Source: Clostridia bacterium BRH_c25
GTDB taxonomy: Bacteria > Bacillota_A > Clostridia > Lutisporales > Lutisporaceae
Direction of reading: 5' to 3'
DNA: 28,058 bases
NCBI GenBank assembly: GCA_001515955.1
Contig: LOES01000088.1
Coordinates: 1-28,058, forward strand
Part shown: piece by piece, positions 1 to 7,627 of the stretch
How positions within the stretch are numbered: the stretch's first letter is position 1
Layout: the number at the start of each line of letters is the position of its first letter
Notes under the pieces: generated by a model
What the model was told of the DNA's origin: nothing
Seen by the model: the letters and a program-made list of their open reading frames with translations, nothing else
Database searches by the model: none
Program-made: the position numbers and the translations under genes

Positions 1-722
1 ATAGTCAGGATCCGGTTACACTTGCAAGCTGCCGCAGATCTTTCATGGACTATACCGGATTTCTCGACAGGGATGGGCTAAAAGGAGCAAGAATCGGAGT
101 TCCAAAGGAATATTTTTACGATGATTTGTCCAAGGAGCAGATTGCACTGGCAGAAAATGCGGTCAAAGCTATAAAAGAGCTTGGAGCGGTAGTTGTTGAA
201 CCGGCAGACATCCCATCAGCCAAGGAACTTAATAGATACGAAGTATTGATATATGAATTCAAAAGTTCTATCAATGCATATCTTGCCAGATATTCCAGTG
301 TCCCATATGTCCGTAATCTTGCGGATATAATAGATTTCAACATGTCAAGGCCCGAGGAGACTCTCAAATACGGTCAGATTATTCTGGAGAAATCTCAAGA
401 AACAAAGGGAACACTGGCAGAATCGGAGTATATCCTGGAGAGGCTCAGGGACTTGCGTCTTTCGCAAAAGGAAGGCATTGATATGGTGCTTGACAGATAT
501 AATCTTGACGCTGTTATCTTCCCCGGATATTCCGGCTGTGACATAGCAGCAAGGGCCGGATATCCTTCTGTAATAGTACCGGCAGGATATACGGGAGAAG
601 GGGAGCCCCTCGGAATAACCTTTACATCTAGGGCATACACTGAATCACAGCTTATTGCCTTTGCCCATGCTTATGAGCAGGGGACAAAAAAGCGGATACC
701 GCCGGTTGAATATGTAAAATAA
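1..722 (+). CDS. Amidase (amidase signature family), 3' part only
   Basis: The reading frame is open from base 3 and runs off the left edge, so the gene begins outside the window; the in-frame ATG at 45 is internal. The first visible residues include DPVT and then DYTGFL, a stretch that in amidase-signature enzymes follows the catalytic region. Near the C-terminus AGYPSVIVPAGY and PLGITFTSRAY match the usual end of the family. About 239 residues are visible, roughly the C-terminal half of a protein that is normally 450-500 residues. The Lys-Ser-Ser catalytic triad lies upstream and cannot be checked. Family members hydrolyse amides or transfer ammonia. This one looks like a stand-alone amidase rather than GatA, because no gatB follows and the C-terminus (ending PPVEYVK) is not GatA-like, but the exact substrate cannot be told. 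It ends in TAA and converges with the regulator gene on the other strand. Confidence 0.85.
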   Translation, partial: SQDPVTLASCRRSFMDYTGFLDRDGLKGARIGVPKEYFYDDLSKEQIALAENAVKAIKELGAVVVEPADIPSAKELNRYEVLIYEFKSSINAYLARYSSVPYVRNLADIIDFNMSRPEETLKYGQIILEKSQETKGTLAESEYILERLRDLRLSQKEGIDMVLDRYNLDAVIFPGYSGCDIAARAGYPSVIVPAGYTGEGEPLGITFTSRAYTESQLIAFAHAYEQGTKKRIPPVEYVK

Positions 723-759
723 AGTTCTTTACTAAAAAGAAAATATATTAATAAAAACA

Positions 760-803
760 ATAAAGCAGGCATTATGGTTATTATTTCATAATGCCTGCTT
801 TAT
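760..803. terminator. Bidirectional hairpin terminator between convergent genes
   Basis: A perfect 17-bp stem (760-776 with 787-803, core AAAGCAGGCATTATG) closes a 10-nt loop in the gap between the convergent amidase and LacI-family genes. Read on the minus strand it is followed by a T-rich tail (TTGTTTTTATT), which suits the regulator gene. On the plus strand the tail (GAGTTTTG) is weaker. It probably stops both transcripts. Confidence 0.8.
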
Positions 804-885
804 GAGTTTTGAGATAACATATTTATCACTTTTTAAGGAATTCTCTGTCTCACAAATTTCTTCCCATATACGAAGGTTTCATAAA

Positions 886-1911
886 TTAAATTGTGTCTTC
901 TGTTTCGATATCTATTGGAATTTCAATCTTTTTTAATAACGGTTTCTGCTTTTTAACCAGATACTCAAACATGGATTTTATCAACAAATATCCCTGCAGT
1001 TCCGGGTTTTGAGCGATTGCAAAATCTACAGCCTTGGATTTCAACAGTTCAATCGAATCAGGTGTTAAGTCATGGCAGATAACCTTGACAGCACCGATTT
1101 TTTCTGTAATGCTGAGTGCATTTCCGATACCCGCCACACCACCTCCGGTGATGTAAACGCCGCTCAAATTCTGATATGTGTTCAAATATTTAAGCATGAT
1201 CTTGAATGCATCTTCTTTTCTGTCCTGATTTTCATTGATTTCAACTATGTTTAATCTAGGATAACTCTCATGGATCTTGTGTTTGAAACCACGAAGCCGG
1301 TCTTGGTGGCAGGAGAGATTTTGGGAGCTGATGATTACCCCTATATCACCTCCGTCAGGAAGGAGCTTGTGTAAGAGACCTGCAGCGGTGCGCCCGCCTT
1401 TATAATGGTTCTGTCCGATAAAGCATATATCATTGATCTCCTCAATTTGTGAGTTGAATGTAATGATAGCAGTACCATTGCTGCTGAGCAGGTTGATTTT
1501 TTGAATAACTTGCTCGTCATTAAGAGGGAATACAGCAATACCTGCATATTTCTCGTTTTCAAAGGAGTTTAAAATGCCTATCTGCTCAGCAGGCTCGAGC
1601 GTGCTCAACATTTTGGTTGAAATTTTCAAACCGAAGGGTTCAAATTCTTCCTGAGCTCTTTTTATACCATGAATGATCTCGTGTACGAATGGGTTGTACT
1701 CTGGTGTCAAAACAACTCCGATTTTCAATGTGTCTTTGATCTGAACGAGTGCTTTGCCAAGATAATTCGGTTTGTAATCCAATTCCTCAATTATTTTGAG
1801 AATTTTATTTTTTGTTGCAGTTTTGACGCCGGGCCTATTATTTAGCACTTTGTCAACTGTACCGCGGGAGACATTGGCTAACTCGGCAATTTGTTTTATT
1901 GTTATAGCCAC
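886..1911 (-). CDS. LacI-family transcriptional regulator of the ketohexose operon
   Basis: A 341-residue protein. The N-terminus (ITIKQIAELANVSRGTVDKVLNN) is the LacI helix-turn-helix at about residues 4-25, followed by a hinge region and a periplasmic-binding-protein-like effector domain (about 60-330). It starts at a GTG codon with GGAGGTG a few bases upstream; no ATG gives a better start. Length is normal for the family. It is transcribed divergently from the epimerase-kinase-ABC-GatZ operon, and three palindromes with a central CG, typical of LacI-family operators, lie between the two genes. The simplest reading, which is inference, is a local repressor that releases the operon, and perhaps its own promoter, when it binds the imported sugar or a phosphorylated derivative. 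The effector cannot be read from the sequence. Confidence 0.9.
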   Translation of the reverse strand: MAITIKQIAELANVSRGTVDKVLNNRPGVKTATKNKILKIIEELDYKPNYLGKALVQIKDTLKIGVVLTPEYNPFVHEIIHGIKRAQEEFEPFGLKISTKMLSTLEPAEQIGILNSFENEKYAGIAVFPLNDEQVIQKINLLSSNGTAIITFNSQIEEINDICFIGQNHYKGGRTAAGLLHKLLPDGGDIGVIISSQNLSCHQDRLRGFKHKIHESYPRLNIVEINENQDRKEDAFKIMLKYLNTYQNLSGVYITGGGVAGIGNALSITEKIGAVKVICHDLTPDSIELLKSKAVDFAIAQNPELQGYLLIKSMFEYLVKKQKPLLKKIEIPIDIETEDTI

Positions 1912-1984
1912 AAGGCACCTCCATTACTTTTTTGAAGCATTTTATATATATGGATATAATAACTAATCACTCAATTATAAGTAA

Positions 1985-2013
1985 AGTATAGCACAAGAAC
2001 ATGTACATGTCAA
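1985..2013 (-). promoter_or_regulatory. SigA-type promoter of the LacI-family regulator gene
   Basis: On the minus strand TTGACA (2013-2008) and TATACT (1990-1985) are separated by exactly 17 bases, close to the consensus for the vegetative sigma factor. The spacer and the edge of the -35 box contain a perfect 12-bp palindrome, ACATGTACATGT (1999-2010). Operator-like site 1 lies just upstream of the -35 box. Confidence 0.75.
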
Positions 2014-2020
2014 AATAATA

Positions 2021-2032
2021 TGCACGAGCACA
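2021..2032. promoter_or_regulatory. LacI-family operator-like site 1
   Basis: TGCACGAGCACA, an imperfect palindrome with a central CG that resembles sites 2 and 3. It lies directly upstream of the regulator gene's -35 box and about 115 bases upstream of the operon's -35 box, so it could serve autoregulation or looping. Confidence 0.6.
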
Positions 2033-2116
2033 AATGTTAATCCAATATTATATGGATAAATGACTTAATTTAGAAAAACCAAATGATATTCGCTACTTAC
2101 ACTCTAAGCAATAAAA

Positions 2117-2130
2117 TGTGCTCGAGCATA
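2117..2130. promoter_or_regulatory. LacI-family operator-like site 2
   Basis: TGTGCTCGAGCATA contains the perfect 10-bp palindrome TGCTCGAGCA with a central CG, the classic LacI-family arrangement. It sits 17 bases upstream of the -35 box of the operon promoter. Confidence 0.7.
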
Positions 2131-2147
2131 AAATTTTTGATAAACCA

Positions 2148-2176
2148 TTGTCGAACAAGAAATCTTATGCTATAAT
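2148..2176 (+). promoter_or_regulatory. SigA-type promoter of the ketohexose operon
   Basis: TTGTCG (2148-2153) and a perfect TATAAT (2171-2176) with a 17-base spacer; the start of transcription would be near 2183. The -35 region also reads TTGTCGAACAA, which shares its right half with operator site 3, so a degenerate fourth site could overlap it. The resulting 5' leader is about 70 bases. Confidence 0.8.
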
Positions 2177-2188
2177 GTTCCTATAAAA

Positions 2189-2202
2189 TGAGCTCGAACA
2201 CA
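2189..2202. promoter_or_regulatory. LacI-family operator-like site 3
   Basis: TGAGCTCGAACACA lies just downstream of the predicted transcription start, where a bound repressor would block RNA polymerase. It matches site 2 in 9 of 14 positions, including the central CTCGA. Confidence 0.65.
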
Positions 2203-2254
2203 ATTGTGAATAAACTGAATTAAACTAAAAATAACCAGGAAAGGCGGTTACAAA

Positions 2255-3130
2255 ATGAAATTTGGTACTCTCTACTCATATTGGGGCAATGAATGGACTT
2301 GTGATTATATTCAGACCGCAAAAAAAGTTGCAGGTCTTGGATTTGACATACTGGAAGTTGGGGCAGGACATCTCATAAACATGTCCGATAATTATTTAGC
2401 TGACTTGAAGGTTCTGTCAAAAGAGCTTGATTTGACAATTACAAGCAACATAGGTCCGGCTAAAGATATGGATGTTGCAGCAGCTGACCCGGAAATCCGT
2501 AAAGCGGGGATTAAATTTCTATCAGATATCATGAAGGCTATGGATAAACTGGATTCGAGGACTTTAGTCGGCGTTCAGTACACATATTGGCCAAATGATT
2601 TTTCAGATTTAGATAAACCTGCGATATGGGCAAGAGGTGTCGATAGTGTTAAGGAGCTTGGGAAAGTTGCTGAGTGTTACAATATTGAAATGTGCCTTGA
2701 GGTGGTAAACCGATTTGAGACACACATTATGAACACAAGCAAAGAGGGCATAGATTTCTGCAAAGAAGTTGACAATAAAAACGTGAAAATCCTCTTGGAT
2801 ACCTTCCATATGAATATAGAAGAAGATAACATTCCCGATGCGATTCGCTTTGCAGGGGACAAGCTTGGACACCTTCACGTCGGTGAAGGGAACAGAAAGC
2901 TTCCTGGCGAGGGATCACTGCCTTGGCGTGAGATCGGAAAGGCTCTGAGAGATATTGGATTTGATCAGGGTGTGGTTATGGAACCGTTCTATTATCAGGG
3001 GGGTCAAGTTGGAAAGGATATAAAAGTCTGGCGTGATTTGAGCGAAGGTGCAAGTGCAGAAGAGATGAATCGCAGAATTGCTTCTTCACTAAAGTTTTTG
3101 AGATCTCAGTTTGAAAAGAGGGAAAGCTAA
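2255..3130 (+). CDS. Ketohexose 3-epimerase (D-allulose/D-tagatose 3-epimerase-like)
   Basis: A 291-residue TIM-barrel protein of the sugar phosphate isomerase/epimerase family. It resembles, from memory, characterised clostridial D-psicose (D-allulose) 3-epimerases over the full length: CLEVVNRFE, LLDTFHMNIEED, GHLHVGEGNR and VMEPF all fall in the expected places. The four metal ligands are present as E149, D182, H208 and E243, with E149 and E243 also the acid/base pair. Substrate-contacting E155, H185 and R214 are also there. Such enzymes use Mn2+ or Co2+ and interconvert D-fructose/D-allulose and D-tagatose/D-sorbose. It starts at ATG with AGGAAAGGCGG upstream and is first in the operon; the kinase starts one base after its stop. 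The preferred sugar is not certain: sequence relatives accept several ketohexoses. Confidence 0.85.
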   Translation: MKFGTLYSYWGNEWTCDYIQTAKKVAGLGFDILEVGAGHLINMSDNYLADLKVLSKELDLTITSNIGPAKDMDVAAADPEIRKAGIKFLSDIMKAMDKLDSRTLVGVQYTYWPNDFSDLDKPAIWARGVDSVKELGKVAECYNIEMCLEVVNRFETHIMNTSKEGIDFCKEVDNKNVKILLDTFHMNIEEDNIPDAIRFAGDKLGHLHVGEGNRKLPGEGSLPWREIGKALRDIGFDQGVVMEPFYYQGGQVGKDIKVWRDLSEGASAEEMNRRIASSLKFLRSQFEKRES

Positions 3131-3131
3131 A

Positions 3132-4067
3132 ATGGCAGAAGTATGGACCATGGGGGAAATGATTGTCGAAATCATGAGGACAGAGGTAGATGTGAGTTTG
3201 TATGAAGCAGGTTTGTTCAAAGGGCCGTTTCCAAGTGGGGCTCCGGCAATCTTCATAGATACCGTTGCAAGGCTGGGACACAGTTCAGGAATAATCGGCG
3301 GCGTTGGTAATGATGAGTTTGGAGATTGCTTGCTGGACAGACTGAAAAAAGACGGTGTTGATTGCTCAAAAGTGATTATCAGTGATGCGTTTGCCACTGG
3401 TGTTGCATTTGTTACTTATTTCTCTGACGGTTCAAGGAAGTTTATTTTTCATATGGGAAATACCCCGGCTGTTGATGCCAAAGCCCCCGAGGAAAAAGAC
3501 CTTGAGGGAATCAAATTCTTCCATATCATGGGCTGCTCACTCATGGCCAAGGCTTCATATGCTGAAGAGATTATCAATACAATGAGAATCGCAAAAAGGC
3601 TTAATGCAAAGGTATCTTTTGATCCAAATATCAGGAAGGAGCTCCTTAAGGATGCCTCAGTCTTTGATACCGTGCAGGAGATAATGAGAAATACGAGTGT
3701 ATTCCTCCCGGGGATTGAAGAGCTTCTTTTGGTTACACAAAAGCAGACCATTGAAGAAGCAATTGAAAAATGCTTTGAAAATCCGGAGATGGGAATTATT
3801 GTTCTGAAGAATGGTTCGAAGGGATGTTCAGTTTATACAAGAACCCAAAGCTTCAAAAGAGGAGTTTATCCGGTTGAAGTTATTGATTCAACAGGTGCCG
3901 GGGATAGCTTTGACGCTGCATTCATTTGCGGATTATTGGAGGGCAAGGACCTTATGACAGCTGCAAGTATGGCTGCTGCTGCCGGAGCTCTGAATACTGC
4001 AGCATTCGGGCCCATGGAAGGAAATATCTCAGTGAAAACAGTCAATCAAATGATCCGCGATTATTAA
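3132..4067 (+). CDS. PfkB-family sugar kinase
   Basis: A 311-residue ribokinase/PfkB-family kinase that phosphorylates a sugar hydroxyl with ATP in the cytoplasm. Visible motifs: GGVGNDEFG near residues 56-64 (N-terminal PfkB signature region), SFDPNIR at 162-168, and the C-terminal signature DSTGAGDSF at 252-260, where D258 is the catalytic base and the GAGD forms the anion hole. The start at 3132 is preferred over an in-frame ATG at 3111 because AGAGGG lies just before it and 3111 lies inside the epimerase gene. Coupling to the epimerase (one-base gap) and the importer suggests a ketohexose substrate, such as tagatose, fructose or allulose. That is inference, since PfkB specificity cannot be read from sequence alone. 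Confidence 0.9.
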   Translation: MAEVWTMGEMIVEIMRTEVDVSLYEAGLFKGPFPSGAPAIFIDTVARLGHSSGIIGGVGNDEFGDCLLDRLKKDGVDCSKVIISDAFATGVAFVTYFSDGSRKFIFHMGNTPAVDAKAPEEKDLEGIKFFHIMGCSLMAKASYAEEIINTMRIAKRLNAKVSFDPNIRKELLKDASVFDTVQEIMRNTSVFLPGIEELLLVTQKQTIEEAIEKCFENPEMGIIVLKNGSKGCSVYTRTQSFKRGVYPVEVIDSTGAGDSFDAAFICGLLEGKDLMTAASMAAAAGALNTAAFGPMEGNISVKTVNQMIRDY

Positions 4068-4084
4068 ATTGAGGGGGAAGTTTC

Positions 4085-5587
4085 TTGGCTAATTATCGTT
4101 TGGAAGTTAGAAATTTGCATAAGAGTTTCCCAGGGGTTTATGCCATAAAGGGCGTTAGCATGCAGATAATTCCGGGTGAGGTTCATGCTCTTGTCGGAGA
4201 AAATGGTGCAGGCAAATCGACGCTCATGAAGCTGATTACCGGGGAATATATCCCTGACAAGGGGGAGGTTCTGCATAATGATGAAGTAATCAAACCCCGT
4301 TCAGTAGCGGACTCTCAAAAGTACGGTATTGCCATGATCCACCAGGAACTGGCGCCGATGCCCAATATGACGATTTCTGAAAATATTTTTCTAGGTCAGG
4401 AAATTATGAATGGCAGCATACTGAACGATAAGGAAATGGATAGGCAGACCGAGGACATATTGAAGGAATACAGGATGAACTACCATCCTAGGGCAAAAGT
4501 CGGAAAGATTCCCATTGCCCAGATTCAGATGCTGGAGATTATTAAAGCAGTTCGAAAAAACGCGGACATCATTATTATGGACGAACCCACATCATCCTTG
4601 TCAGACGAAGAATCCCAGAAGTTATTCTCACTGATAAAGGAATTGACCGCAAAAGATGTTTCAATCATATACATTTCTCACCGCCTGGAAGAAGTGCTAA
4701 ACCTTTCAGACCGAATTACAGTCCTTCGTGACGGAGAGTACATCAAGACAGTTTCTGCTGAAAATGTAACACAGAATGAGTTGGTAGAAATGATGGTGGG
4801 ACGGACTCTAGAAAATATTTATCCAAAGGAAGAAGTTCCCATGGGGGATATCGTGCTCTCCATCAAAGGCTTTTCCATGAGTGACCAGTTCAAGGATGTG
4901 AGTTTTGATGTCAGGGCTGGCGAAATTCTTGGCTTCTCGGGGCTGGTCGGTGCAGGACGAAGTGAAATAATGAACGCTATATTTGGCTTGAATGAACCTG
5001 AAAGAGGAGAAAGATACCTGGATGGGAAAAAAATCAGGGTGAAATGGCCAAGAGATGCAATTAACCACGGTATAGTCATGGTCAGCGAAGACCGTAAACT
5101 CTACGGACTGGTTTTATGCAGGTCTATAAAAGAGAATATTACGCTTCCTAATCTGAAAAGACTTTTCAGAGGGCTGTTTATTGGCAATAAAAAAGAGAAC
5201 CAGTGCGTTGAGGAATATATAAAAACGTTAGGGATCAAATGTTTCAGTAATAAAGTAGCTACCGGATCTTTAAGTGGTGGAAACCAGCAAAAGGTTGTCA
5301 TTGCCAAATGGCTTCTGTCAAAGCCAAAGGTGCTTATTCTTGATGAACCCACCAGAGGAATTGACGTTGGTGCTAAATTTGAAATATACAAAATCATCGT
5401 CGAATTGGCAAGACAAGGTCTGGCAATCATTCTCATTTCCTCCGAATTGCCTGAAGTCATTGGTATGAGTGATCGGATCCTCGTTGTATCTAAGGGATGC
5501 ATTACAGGAGAATACTTAAGAAAAGACATACTGTCAGGTAAGGTAACTCAGACCAATCTGCTGAAAAGTGCATTGAAACAAATATAA
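4085..5587 (+). CDS. Sugar ABC transporter ATPase, two fused domains (RbsA/CUT2 type)
   Basis: A 500-residue protein with two nucleotide-binding domains in tandem, the usual layout and length of CUT2 (ribose/galactose/allose-type) importers. The first domain has Walker A GENGAGKST (38-46) and Walker B IIIMDEPTS (162-170). The second has a degenerate Walker A, GLVGAGRS (286-293), the signature LSGGNQQ (396-402) and Walker B LILDEPTRGID (417-427). The degenerate second P-loop is normal for RbsA-like proteins. Translation starts at TTG 4085, immediately after GAGGGGGAAG; no ATG is available. It acts at the inner face of the membrane with the permease and lipoprotein encoded just downstream. Confidence 0.95.
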   Translation: MANYRLEVRNLHKSFPGVYAIKGVSMQIIPGEVHALVGENGAGKSTLMKLITGEYIPDKGEVLHNDEVIKPRSVADSQKYGIAMIHQELAPMPNMTISENIFLGQEIMNGSILNDKEMDRQTEDILKEYRMNYHPRAKVGKIPIAQIQMLEIIKAVRKNADIIIMDEPTSSLSDEESQKLFSLIKELTAKDVSIIYISHRLEEVLNLSDRITVLRDGEYIKTVSAENVTQNELVEMMVGRTLENIYPKEEVPMGDIVLSIKGFSMSDQFKDVSFDVRAGEILGFSGLVGAGRSEIMNAIFGLNEPERGERYLDGKKIRVKWPRDAINHGIVMVSEDRKLYGLVLCRSIKENITLPNLKRLFRGLFIGNKKENQCVEEYIKTLGIKCFSNKVATGSLSGGNQQKVVIAKWLLSKPKVLILDEPTRGIDVGAKFEIYKIIVELARQGLAIILISSELPEVIGMSDRILVVSKGCITGEYLRKDILSGKVTQTNLLKSALKQI

Positions 5588-5606
5588 AGGAGGGTTTGAA
5601 ACATAT

Positions 5607-6545
5607 ATGAAAACCACTTATATATCAACAATGGCTTTTTTAAAAAAATTCGGGATACTAATTGTACTGATAACGCTATGGGCTATTTTGCTGGCGGTGT
5701 CACCTACATTCAGGACAATAGAAAATGGAATTAACATTTTGAGGCAGGTAGCTGTAAACGGCATCATGGCAATTGGAATGACATTTGTAATCATGACCGG
5801 CGGTATAGACTTGACTGTCGGGTCATTAATTGCTGTTTCCGGCGTAGTAACCGGAAGTCTGCTGGTGGTAAATCCCCAAAATGTTGTTTTTGCAGTCCTG
5901 GCTGGTATTATTGTCTGCGGTTTGTTTGGAGCGATGAACGGTGCCTTTGTAGCCTATGCGGATGTTCCACCGTTTGTTGCAACATTGGCCGGTATGACAA
6001 TTGCCAGGGGATTTGCCTATGTCTATTCGAACGGAAAGCCATATACCCTGGCATCAGAGGGCTTTCGAGTAATAGGAAAAGGATATGCACCAATAATAAT
6101 ATTTTTGGTCATTTTGTTGATTGCCCATACGATTCTTTCAAAACTGAAATTCGGAAGATATATCTATGCAACAGGCGGCAACCAGAGAGCTGCAATGGCT
6201 TCCGGTGTAATGGTAAAAAGGGTTCTGATTAAGGTTTACATCCTAAGTGGTATTTTAGCCGGGATTTCAGGTGTAGTACTTGCTTCAAGGACAAATTCAG
6301 GACAGCCAGCGGTCGGAATGGGATACGAAACAGATGCAATAGCTGCAGCAGTAATTGGCGGAACCAGTATGACCGGAGGAAGCGGTACGATTGGCGGAAC
6401 ATTGATCGGCATATTGATCATCGGTACATTGAATAATGGATTGAATCTTCTGAATGTATCATCATATTATCAGCAGATCATTAAAGGGTTTATCATATTA
6501 GGTGCTGTTTGCTTTGATATCTTTTCTAAAAAGAAATCGAAGTAG
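5607..6545 (+). CDS. Sugar ABC transporter permease (RbsC/CUT2 type)
   Basis: A 312-residue, very hydrophobic protein with about eight to ten membrane segments. It matches the ribose-type permease family: VNGIMAIGMTFVIMTGGIDL near residues 50-69 and AAAVIGGTSMTGGSGTIGG near 248-266 are hallmark regions. It forms the channel through which the sugar delivered by the lipoprotein passes, probably as a homodimer. AAGGAGGG lies about 13 bases before the ATG. The 19-base gap to the ATPase gene indicates co-transcription. Confidence 0.94.
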   Translation: MKTTYISTMAFLKKFGILIVLITLWAILLAVSPTFRTIENGINILRQVAVNGIMAIGMTFVIMTGGIDLTVGSLIAVSGVVTGSLLVVNPQNVVFAVLAGIIVCGLFGAMNGAFVAYADVPPFVATLAGMTIARGFAYVYSNGKPYTLASEGFRVIGKGYAPIIIFLVILLIAHTILSKLKFGRYIYATGGNQRAAMASGVMVKRVLIKVYILSGILAGISGVVLASRTNSGQPAVGMGYETDAIAAAVIGGTSMTGGSGTIGGTLIGILIIGTLNNGLNLLNVSSYYQQIIKGFIILGAVCFDIFSKKKSK

Positions 6546-6572
6546 ATATAAAAAAAGAGGAGGAGAAATAAA

Positions 6573-7547
6573 ATGAAAAGAGTAATTACCCTGGTTCTGA
6601 TGGTTGCACTAATCTTCAGTGTGGTAGGCTGTGCAGCAAACAAAACTAACAATCAAGCAGAAGCAACAAATCAGACTACCACTGAAAAATCAACACCTGA
6701 AAGCGGCTACAAAATCGGCGTATTGATGAAAACCATGTCGGACACATACTCCAACAAGCTTGGTGAAGCAATCAAAGCTTATGCAGCAGAAAAATATCCA
6801 AACGCAACATTGTATTTGCTTGACGGACAGGCTGATATTGCAAAACAGATTTCACAGGCTGAAGATTTGATTGCAAAGCAGGTTAACGTTATTATTTTAA
6901 ATCCGCAGGACGCAGATGGATCGGCACAGGTTCTTGACCTCGCTGCCAAGGCAAAGATTCCTGTTATAGAAGTCAATACTGAGACTACCCGCACTGATTA
7001 TGTTTCATATGTTGGTTCTGATGATGTCAAAGCCGGCGAAATCATGGGAAACTTTGTGAACGATAAACTCGGCGGCAAAGGCAAAATTGCCATACTCGAA
7101 GGTGAAATGGGCCAGAGCGCTCAGATTAAAAGATACGAAGGACTTAAAAATACAATACTGAAATCCAGCGGTATTGAATGTGTAGCTACACTTTCTGCCA
7201 GCTGGTCCAGAGATAAGGCAATGGCAACCACTGAGGATTGGCTTGGAAAATACAGCGACCTGGCTGCAGTTATTTGCGAGAACGATGACATGGCAATGGG
7301 CGCATTGCAGGCAGCTGAATCCCAAAATAAGAAAATCGTTATTATCGGAACAGATGCAATTCCGGATGCTCTGAAGGCAGTAAAAGAAGGGCGCCTTTCA
7401 GGTACTGTACTGCAAGATGCCAACGGACAGGCAACAACAGCTGTTGACGTTGCAGTTAAAGTTGCTGCAGGTGAAAAAGTTGACTCCAGATATGATGTAC
7501 CGTTTCAGCTCATTACCTCAGAAAATGTTGACCAATTCCTTAAATAG
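6573..7547 (+). CDS. Sugar-binding lipoprotein of the CUT2 ABC importer
   Basis: A 324-residue substrate-binding protein of the ribose/galactose type (periplasmic binding protein-like I, Peripla_BP_4 group). It has a lipoprotein signal peptide: positively charged start, hydrophobic stretch and lipobox VVGC, so C20 is the likely lipidated residue anchoring it outside the membrane. A Thr/Asn/Gln-rich linker follows (about 21-45). The mature domain contains QADIAKQISQAEDLIAK and VIILNPQDADG, typical of sugar-binding members. The ATG follows a strong AGGAGGAG. The sugar is not readable from the sequence; the operon context points to a ketohexose. Confidence 0.93.
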   Translation: MKRVITLVLMVALIFSVVGCAANKTNNQAEATNQTTTEKSTPESGYKIGVLMKTMSDTYSNKLGEAIKAYAAEKYPNATLYLLDGQADIAKQISQAEDLIAKQVNVIILNPQDADGSAQVLDLAAKAKIPVIEVNTETTRTDYVSYVGSDDVKAGEIMGNFVNDKLGGKGKIAILEGEMGQSAQIKRYEGLKNTILKSSGIECVATLSASWSRDKAMATTEDWLGKYSDLAAVICENDDMAMGALQAAESQNKKIVIIGTDAIPDALKAVKEGRLSGTVLQDANGQATTAVDVAVKVAAGEKVDSRYDVPFQLITSENVDQFLK

Positions 7548-7577
7548 TCTAGTTGATTTAAAATAATGTATAGATGA

Positions 7578-7609
7578 TGAAGGGCTAAAAAGAAATTTTT
7601 AGCCCTTCA
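7578..7609 (+). terminator. Intra-operon hairpin between the binding protein and gatZ-like genes
   Basis: A perfect 14-bp stem (7578-7591 with 7596-7609, core GAAGGGCTAAAAA) closed by a GAAA tetraloop. The only tail is TTTC, so it may stop transcription only partly. Its position just after the binding-protein gene fits a role in protecting that mRNA and lowering expression of the next gene. The Shine-Dalgarno of the next gene (GGAAAGG) begins about five bases after the stem. Confidence 0.65.
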
Positions 7610-7627
7610 TTTCGGAAAGGATAAATT

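Noticed and set aside
1..722. Glutamyl-tRNA amidotransferase subunit GatA
   Set aside because: No gatB or gatC neighbour is visible downstream and the C-terminal sequence looks like a stand-alone amidase; the missing 5' half prevents a firm decision.
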